In this document: positions 7,497 to 12,741 of the stretch, piece after piece
Layout: each line of letters starts with the position of its first letter
Numbering within the stretch: position 1 is the stretch's first letter
NCBI GenBank assembly: GCA_947178465.1
Contig: CAMWYL010000033.1
Span: 1-15,470 of the forward strand
Direction of reading: 5' to 3'
Length of the DNA: 15,470 nucleotides
Origin: an uncultured Lachnospiraceae bacterium
Lineage (GTDB): Bacteria; Bacillota; Clostridia; Lachnospirales; Lachnospiraceae
The notes under the pieces: generated by a model
Seen by the model: only the letters and a program-made list of their open reading frames with translations
Databases searched by the model: none
Told to the model about the DNA's origin: nothing
Program-made: the position numbers and the translations under genes

Positions 7497-8603
7497 TTAC
7501 ACATTAGCTTCTTCTAATGAACCTTTAATTAGAATAGGACATAAAACATTAATCTGTGTCTTTAATTTTTCATTTATATCACGCCTTGTTGTATATACAT
7601 TATATATTTCTACTAACGCTTTTTGCTTTTGAATATCCGGTATTGGTATTTCAATCTCACAAAATCTTTTTTTCTCCATTCCGCTTCGCACATTTGTATC
7701 ACTCAAAAACCAAGCATATCTATCTGTTTCATCTCTGGAAAGCCACATCATAGCATACTCGGGTAAAATTCTATCACTTATCAGCTTAAATACAAAATAT
7801 GCTGGTGATACAATAATCGGTTTATCCTCCTTCTGCAATGCAATAGGCACAGCTACATCTCTGCCAACATGCATAAGATTGCATGCGAACTGTCCCTTAC
7901 TCACCATTTTGTATTTTGACAAATCTGCTCCATTTGCCACTGATGGCATAAATTTTTTCTCTTTATTTACTCCATGAACTGTTAAAATAGCATTATTATT
8001 TCTAATATCAACTTCTTCTATTACATTTCCTAATAAAGCACGTTTTTCACTATATTTAAATTTTTCAATTATGACATCAAATGATATCTTTAAATCTTCC
8101 AAACCACGCTCATAACTTTGCTGATTAGTAACCATAGCATTATATATATCAACATATTTTCTTTGAACGTTTATTGAGGGCAGATTAATTTCTATATCGC
8201 AAAAAACATCCCATTCCAAGTTCGCACGAATACTGCCATCACTATAAAACCATCCCATTCTATCTTTTTCTTTTGAAAGAAAGAGCATAAAAAAATACAA
8301 CGGTATCACTTTATCAGTTGCTGTAACTTCAAATGTTATATATGCAGGTGAAACAATAATTAGCTCTTCTCTTGTGTACATAGATAATCTAATACACTCA
8401 TCACGTCCCGTTTGCATTCCGCTATACACAAATCGATTTTTTCTAACCACCTTATATTTCTTTTCATCTAAATTATTGATGTTAGCCACTGTTGGTATAA
8501 ATTCCTTATTTATATTGATGCCATAAAACTCTCGAATGCCATTATAATTTCTTTCATCGACCACCGAAATAAGACTACCAATCTTATGTTTAGTCAACCC
8601 CAT
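7497..8603 (-). CDS. hsdS: Type I restriction-modification specificity subunit HsdS
   Basis: This 368-aa protein is the DNA-recognition subunit that directs HsdM and HsdR. It has two target-recognition domains, each followed by a helical spacer. The halves are clearly related to each other, offset by about 182 residues: IIVSPAY (82-88 and 263-269), the SDGSIR/SDTNVR turn (121-126 and 301-306), CDIEINLP/CEIEIPIP (135-142 and 315-322), and QRKYVDIYNAM/QKALVEIYNVY starting the spacer helices. Two complete half-modules are present, so recognition should be of the normal bipartite type. Length is a little under typical HsdS (about 400 aa). The ATG at 8603 lies inside the stop region of the 53-codon gene upstream (14-nt overlap), with AAGGGG about 7 nt upstream of it, so translation is coupled. 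The gap to the kinase is 163 bp from its preferred start. Confidence 0.93.
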   Translation of the reverse strand: MGLTKHKIGSLISVVDERNYNGIREFYGININKEFIPTVANINNLDEKKYKVVRKNRFVYSGMQTGRDECIRLSMYTREELIIVSPAYITFEVTATDKVIPLYFFMLFLSKEKDRMGWFYSDGSIRANLEWDVFCDIEINLPSINVQRKYVDIYNAMVTNQQSYERGLEDLKISFDVIIEKFKYSEKRALLGNVIEEVDIRNNNAILTVHGVNKEKKFMPSVANGADLSKYKMVSKGQFACNLMHVGRDVAVPIALQKEDKPIIVSPAYFVFKLISDRILPEYAMMWLSRDETDRYAWFLSDTNVRSGMEKKRFCEIEIPIPDIQKQKALVEIYNVYTTRRDINEKLKTQINVLCPILIKGSLEEANV

Positions 8604-8751
8604 ACCCTATCCCCTTAAATACTTCTTCAAGCATAGCCTGATTCCGCTTTTGATATTTTTCATTTACTTCTAAATACACGCTCATTCTTTTATAGATATG
8701 GATGTAATTATGCAAGTACGCTTGCACAATTTTATACTTATTCAATTCCAT
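8590..8751 (-). CDS. Small 53-aa protein between hsdM and hsdS, coupled to both
   Basis: This short gene is easy to miss. It runs from ATG 8751 (AGGGGG 7 nt upstream) to TAA at 8590-8592. It overlaps the hsdM end and the hsdS start by exactly 14 nt each, and the two junctions have nearly the same sequence. The peptide begins MELNKYKIVQAYLHNYIHIY and ends QAMLEEVFKGIGYGVD. That tail is close to the end of HsdM (QSMMEEAFRGIGYGIE), showing that the end of hsdM was duplicated or recruited. The middle is basic and tyrosine-rich, probably helical, with no domain I recognise. Two good coupling junctions argue that ribosomes translate it in passing from hsdM to hsdS. It could be a real accessory peptide of the methylase, or a spacer that keeps coupling intact after a duplication. 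Confidence 0.6.
   Translation of the reverse strand: MELNKYKIVQAYLHNYIHIYKRMSVYLEVNEKYQKRNQAMLEEVFKGIGYGVD
8600..8640. repeat. Direct repeat copy 1, hsdS-side coupling junction
   Basis: These 41 bp match 8748-8788 at 36 of 41 positions by hand alignment, with a period of 148 bp. The copy covers the end of the 53-codon gene, its AAGGGG ribosome binding site and the hsdS start codon. Because 148 is not a multiple of three, the two copies are read in different frames across the locus. Confidence 0.75.
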
Positions 8752-10330
8752 ACCCTATCCCCCTAAATGCTTCTTCCATCATAGACTGAGACTCCTTTTC
8801 TGCTTTCATAATCTCTCTCATTTCTTTTTGAATACGTTCCATTTCTTTTTCATAGTCAATGTCTAAATCGTGGTCAATAAATTCTATGTATTTACTAGGC
8901 GCAAGGGAATAATCTTTTGCCTGTATATCATTGAGCGTTGCACTTTTACAAAATTCAGGAACATTCTTATATGAAGAAGTGTCTACACTCTGCCAATTAT
9001 TATATACTTTCTTAACTTCCACTATCTGCTCATCTGTAAGAACTGTCTTTTTCTTTCTCTTTCCTTTATCAATCACAATTTCCTCAATATTTTCATTCCA
9101 TGTACGCAAGTCCATAAAAAGCACTTCCTGAGTACGGTCACGTAACTGCCTGCCATTAATGGTTTGGGCCTTTTTATTCATATTTATAACCCACATTGTT
9201 ACAGAAATGTCAGTCGTATAAAACATATCCCGCGGAAGTACAATGATTGCTTCAACTCTGTCCTTTTCCAGTAACTCTTTGCGCAATTCATACTCCGCGC
9301 CATCTGCATTCAATGCACCATTAGCGAGCAAAAATCCTGCAATACCACGATTCACATCAAGCTTTGAAATCATATGTAATATCCACGCATAATTGGCATT
9401 TGCCACTGGGGGCATTGCACTCCACCCTTGAAAACGTGAATCCTCCCGTAGTTCGTCTTCTCCTCTCCATCCCTTGAGATTAAATGGGGGATTTGCCATA
9501 ATATAATCCACTTTTTTATCCCTATGTAAATCATCCGTAAACGTGGACGCATTCTTTTCTCCAAGATTATGCGAAATGCCACGAATTGCTAAATTCATTT
9601 TACAAAGCCGCCAAGTATCCGGATTACTTTCCTGACCAATGACTGAAATATTCTGTCTGTTTCCATTATGACGGTCAACAAATTTTAAAGACTGAACGAA
9701 CATTCCACCAGAACCACAACAAGGATCATATACCACTCCGCCATATGGCTCAATCACTTCCGCAATCAATTTTACAGCACTTGCCGGCGTATAAAACTCC
9801 CCGTCTTCTTTTGTTCCTGCTGCCGCATAAATTTGAAGAAAATATTCATAAACACGACCAATCAAGTCTTCTTCATGAAACCGCTTTTCATCAATATTAT
9901 TTACCTCATCAATCAAAGATTTAATGGCATTTTTACTTGCACCAAGTGTTGCAAAAAGGTTCTTTGAGAGAGCCCCTTTCAGTGGCGGATTGCTATCTTC
10001 AATATCAGCCATTGCCTGATCAATAATAACGGCAATATCATTATCACCTGCATGTTTCACGATATATGTCCATCTGGCTGTTTCTTTCAGATAAAACACA
10101 TTTACGGCATTATAAAACGATGCCTTCTCCAAAAATTCCGGAATTTCGCCATACTGTTCTACAAGTTCTCCTCGTCTCTTTTCAAACTTGTCTCCCGCAA
10201 ATTTCAAGAATACCAGTCCAATAACAGCATCTCTGTTTTTTTCCGTGCTTCCGATACCTCTTAGTGCAACACGGCAATTCCACAAAACCGTTTCCAATGT
10301 AACCTCTTTCACAGCAGCTTTCTTTGCCAT
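8738..10330 (-). CDS. hsdM: Type I restriction-modification DNA methyltransferase subunit HsdM
   Basis: A protein of about 530 aa, the adenine-N6 methyltransferase subunit of the Type I system. Residues about 10-150 form the helical HsdM N-terminal domain (ETVLWNCRVALRG, then GLVFLKFAGDKF). The methylase core follows: EDGEFYTPASAVKLI (about 177-191), the SAM-binding motif DPCCGSGGMF (about 202-211) and the catalytic NPPF (about 280-283, followed by NLKGW). The C-terminal helices contact HsdS. All catalytic motifs are intact. Two ATGs compete: GGAGG lies only 2 nt before ATG 10336 but 8 nt before ATG 10330, so I chose the latter. The gene starts 34 bp after the membrane-protein gene and its last 14 nt overlap the 53-codon gene, so it belongs to the same operon. 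HsdM2S alone would methylate and protect host DNA. Confidence 0.95.
   Translation of the reverse strand: MAKKAAVKEVTLETVLWNCRVALRGIGSTEKNRDAVIGLVFLKFAGDKFEKRRGELVEQYGEIPEFLEKASFYNAVNVFYLKETARWTYIVKHAGDNDIAVIIDQAMADIEDSNPPLKGALSKNLFATLGASKNAIKSLIDEVNNIDEKRFHEEDLIGRVYEYFLQIYAAAGTKEDGEFYTPASAVKLIAEVIEPYGGVVYDPCCGSGGMFVQSLKFVDRHNGNRQNISVIGQESNPDTWRLCKMNLAIRGISHNLGEKNASTFTDDLHRDKKVDYIMANPPFNLKGWRGEDELREDSRFQGWSAMPPVANANYAWILHMISKLDVNRGIAGFLLANGALNADGAEYELRKELLEKDRVEAIIVLPRDMFYTTDISVTMWVINMNKKAQTINGRQLRDRTQEVLFMDLRTWNENIEEIVIDKGKRKKKTVLTDEQIVEVKKVYNNWQSVDTSSYKNVPEFCKSATLNDIQAKDYSLAPSKYIEFIDHDLDIDYEKEMERIQKEMREIMKAEKESQSMMEEAFRGIGYGIE
8748..8788. repeat. Direct repeat copy 2, hsdM-end coupling junction
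   Basis: This is the partner of 8600-8640. It encodes the last residues of HsdM (MMEEAFRGIGYG), the AGGGGG ribosome binding site and the ATG of the 53-codon gene. The pair implies duplication of the stop-start junction. Confidence 0.75.
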
Positions 10331-10364
10331 CTGCATATCCTCCGTATCTTACGATTAACTCAAT

Positions 10365-11255
10365 TCATTCTCCACGCTTACTAGAAAAACAATTTTTATA
10401 TGCATTCTGAAATTTTACAACAATGTATTCTCGAGCTAAATTATTTAATTGTGGTATTTCATTTTGGTTATATTTGCTGATATCTGTTAATGCAGCCTCT
10501 ATTTTACTTTGTCTGGATTTTACATCAATTCTCTTATTTTCATAATCCTTAATTGTTGTCTCACTGTATTGTGGTGATTGTCCAAGACTCTGACATCTTG
10601 CATTAACCGCATTATATTCGCTAATTCGATCATTACAGAAAGCATTCATTTGCACATCAGCAACAAATTGATCTATTTCTCGCAGAGTTTCGTATATTTG
10701 GTTCCCGACAGTTCCATACATTTTTTGAAATTCCGGTAAAACAGTTTGAATTCTACATGGTTTTTTACAAGAAGAACACCCTGCGGTCATTGCATAAATA
10801 TCTGTAAAAAACATAGTTTCTAATTTCAGTTGGTTGATTTTTTCCATTTCTTCTGCAATCAAATGTCGAATGGCGGCAATTTCAACAATGTTATATCCTT
10901 CTTTCGTAATTTGTAATCCTACAAACCTTTGATAAATTTCGGTAGGGGCAAATATATTCAATTCACATATTGCCATTCCCAATCTCTCTTTTTCACTATT
11001 AATAATTTCTAGCGACTTTTCATGCTGATAAATATTCCTTTGATATTTCAATGTAACAATAACACCTGCAAGTGTCATAACACCTCCGAGATAACTGCCC
11101 AAAAACATAAACCATGTAGAAGCATCTACATTCGGTACATTGATATTAATCCCAAAGTATCTTCCCAATGCGATTCCAATATGTAAACAAAACATAAGAA
11201 TAAATGGCACAAAAATTATAACCAAAACCCACCATTTGTTTATATTTTTTCTCAT
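10365..11255 (-). CDS. Two-TM membrane protein with CxxCxxxC motif, first gene of the hsd operon
   Basis: A 296-aa protein I cannot assign to a named family. It has two hydrophobic helices, at about 9-30 (WWVLVIIFVPFILMFCLHIG) and 48-69 (containing FLGSYLGGVMTLAGVIVTL). A long, charged, mostly helical and coiled-coil-like region follows (about 75-290), most likely in the cytoplasm. A GCSSCKKPC cluster (Cys 160, 163, 167), with further Cys at 207 and 221, could bind metal or be redox-sensitive. The layout of TM pair, SYLGG turn and helical soluble domain resembles several uncharacterised proteins of defence islands, including putative abortive-infection (putAbiC-like) proteins, but no catalytic motif supports that name. 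ATG 11255 has AAGGTGA about 6 nt upstream. It lies 34 bp before hsdM in the same direction, so it is probably the first gene of the operon. A sensor or membrane-damaging role would be guesswork. Confidence 0.7.
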   Translation of the reverse strand: MRKNINKWWVLVIIFVPFILMFCLHIGIALGRYFGININVPNVDASTWFMFLGSYLGGVMTLAGVIVTLKYQRNIYQHEKSLEIINSEKERLGMAICELNIFAPTEIYQRFVGLQITKEGYNIVEIAAIRHLIAEEMEKINQLKLETMFFTDIYAMTAGCSSCKKPCRIQTVLPEFQKMYGTVGNQIYETLREIDQFVADVQMNAFCNDRISEYNAVNARCQSLGQSPQYSETTIKDYENKRIDVKSRQSKIEAALTDISKYNQNEIPQLNNLAREYIVVKFQNAYKNCFSSKRGE

Positions 11256-11388
11256 CTATTTCACCTTCCATTCCCTCGATATATGTATATCAGTATTTCC
11301 TCCCACCATCTTGCATGTTCTACCAAATAAACAAAACATTGACCTCTACCTTTTCCATATTTCTCTTAACCAACTTCTAATTTACTTA

Positions 11389-11417
11389 AGTATAGCATAA
11401 TTTTTCTCATATCTGAA
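11389..11417 (-). promoter_or_regulatory. Candidate extended -10 promoter of the hsd operon
   Basis: On the minus strand, TGCTATACT (11389-11397) gives an extended -10 box. A poor -35 (TTCAGA, 11412-11417) lies 17 nt upstream. Transcription would start near 11382, leaving a leader of about 125 nt before the membrane-protein gene. A good TTGACA also occurs at 11468-11473 but has no matching -10 at normal spacing. Confidence 0.4.
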
Positions 11418-11472
11418 CATGTTTTCTCTATAATCGCAAATTTTCACATCGTTGTAGTTTTGTTTGTTGTCA

Positions 11473-11765
11473 AATTAAGGCACCAAAAGGTTGATTCTAT
11501 TTTCAACGAGGCAGATTGCACAAAATATTGCTAAGCTGCCATTGCGGAGGCAAGCGAGATTTTCTTAATATTCCGTAGGTTCCCAGCAATCGCGGAACAG
11601 GACGTTCCGCGAAGCCCGTAATGCGCCACGGATGGCGCATAGAGGGCGGTTGCGTCCGTCCTATTCATCTTCACCGGAATATTTAGAAAATCCGATTGCC
11701 GTAGTCGGCAGCGTGCAATATTTTGTATAATCTACCGGATGAAATATACCAAAGCACCTTTTGAC
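11473..11765. repeat. About 290-bp imperfect inverted repeat with two nested hairpins
   Basis: This fills most of the 518-bp gap between the hydrolase and the membrane-protein gene. The long arms (roughly 11473-11577 and 11670-11765) pair in blocks: CAAAAGGT near the outer ends, AGATT, a perfect 12-bp ACAAAATATTGC (11520-11531 with 11715-11726), GCTGCC (11535-11540 with 11707-11712), and 16 of 17 positions in ATTTTCTTAATATTCCG (11559-11575 with 11675-11691). The apex holds two perfect 8-bp hairpins, CGCGGAAC/GTTCCGCG (11591-11611) and ATGCGCCA/TGGCGCAT (11621-11640). GCAAT (11586-11590) can pair with GTTGC (11649-11653) around them. One end reaches the hydrolase stop codon. There is no transposase or other ORF inside, so a MITE-like repeat, a structured RNA, or a double-acting terminator are the options. 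The rest of the gap (11256-11472) holds only the candidate promoter and the leader. Confidence 0.7.
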
Positions 11766-11773
11766 GCCCCTAA

Positions 11774-12727
11774 TCATTCCCTCTCCAAAAACGCCCTCAT
11801 ATCCCCTGCTATCCGTTCATACTCATAATCATGAATATAATGCGGACAATCTAATTCGATATACGCCCCGTCCTCCACTTGGGACAGATACTCCTTCGGA
11901 ATCCTGCGCCATGTCTCTTTATCAAATCCGGTTCTACCGGAACCATCCGAGAGAAACAGCAGCATAGGAACCTGTGGCGCACCCATACTTTCAACCTTTT
12001 TTGCATTCTCCTTCACCGCTTTCATTTCATTAATCATGGAGACGGTCGCGGTACTGCTGTAAAAGACTGCCCTGTAAATATCCTTTTCCTCATCCGATAG
12101 CGTACCATGCTTTATCGCATCGCTTTCTGCGATTCCGGGGATCAGCCGCGTAATGCCTATCCCTGCCGCCAGGCTTGCGACACGCGTAAGCAGTATATTA
12201 ATGCTCATGCTTTCATAATACTTTGGCACTGCCATATCCAGTCCGATAATCGCCGATACCTCCTCCGGATATTTCTGCACCCAATATAATGCCTCCAATC
12301 CCGACAGCGAGTGCGGGCACAGGACATAGGGCGCATCCAATCCCGCTCCTTTCAGTGCGGTCCTTGTATCCTCCAATATCGAGTCGATATCTCTGCTTTT
12401 ATCAACCACATCACTAAAACCATATCCGAACTTTTCCACGACCGCAATCCTGTAATCGTCACACAAAAGAGAATAGAGCGATTTAAAGTCCAATATCGGT
12501 GAACAGGTTCCCCCACCGGACAGAAATACAAGTGTCGTCTCCCCGTTTCCCTCCGTGTAGACGCTCATGTTATGCCCGTCCACCTCCACCAGCTGCCCCA
12601 ACGGCGTACGCAGCTGCGCCTCTCCATGCAGCCGTATCTTATGGTTGATGCCGATTGCCAACAGCAGAACAATCAATATGCCGAATAGAATTCCCATAAT
12701 CCTCCGTATCTTTTTTCTCTTTTTCAT
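11774..12727 (-). CDS. Membrane-anchored alpha/beta hydrolase
   Basis: A protein of about 317 aa with the alpha/beta hydrolase fold. A basic start (MKKRKKIRRI) and one hydrophobic helix (about 10-27) anchor it in the membrane, with the catalytic domain most likely outside. In the domain: TTLVFLSGGG (oxyanion strand-turn), the KFGYGFSD loop, the nucleophile elbow PHSLSG (Ser at about 139), and a late CPHYIHDYE that supplies the catalytic His. The acid is probably the Asp in FLSDGSG. The elbow differs from the usual GxSxG, with Pro and Ser replacing two Gly; as I recall, this is a recurring variant in Firmicute hydrolases. The open frame begins at a GTG at 12745, but ATG 12727 has GGAGGA 5 nt upstream and is preferred. 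The Lhr stop lies 14 nt upstream of that ATG, so the two are cotranscribed. Substrate unknown; esterase or lipase activity is the general expectation. Confidence 0.85.
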   Translation of the reverse strand: MKKRKKIRRIMGILFGILIVLLLAIGINHKIRLHGEAQLRTPLGQLVEVDGHNMSVYTEGNGETTLVFLSGGGTCSPILDFKSLYSLLCDDYRIAVVEKFGYGFSDVVDKSRDIDSILEDTRTALKGAGLDAPYVLCPHSLSGLEALYWVQKYPEEVSAIIGLDMAVPKYYESMSINILLTRVASLAAGIGITRLIPGIAESDAIKHGTLSDEEKDIYRAVFYSSTATVSMINEMKAVKENAKKVESMGAPQVPMLLFLSDGSGRTGFDKETWRRIPKEYLSQVEDGAYIELDCPHYIHDYEYERIAGDMRAFLERE

Positions 12728-12741
12728 CGTTCTCCTCCATC

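Noticed and set aside
11140..11400. Plus-strand 86-codon frame over the start of the membrane-protein gene
   Set aside because: It is mostly antisense to the TM-helix codons (hydrophobic codons read backwards), and the rest covers the candidate promoter of the opposite strand.
11468..11473. TTGACA as -35 box of the hsd operon promoter
   Set aside because: At 16-18 nt spacing there is only GATGTG/TGTGAA, a very poor -10; the extended -10 TGCTATACT further downstream is the better candidate.
11473..11765. CRISPR array or insertion sequence in the hydrolase-hsd gap
   Set aside because: There are no regularly spaced direct repeats and no transposase frame; the structure is a single inverted repeat with nested hairpins.
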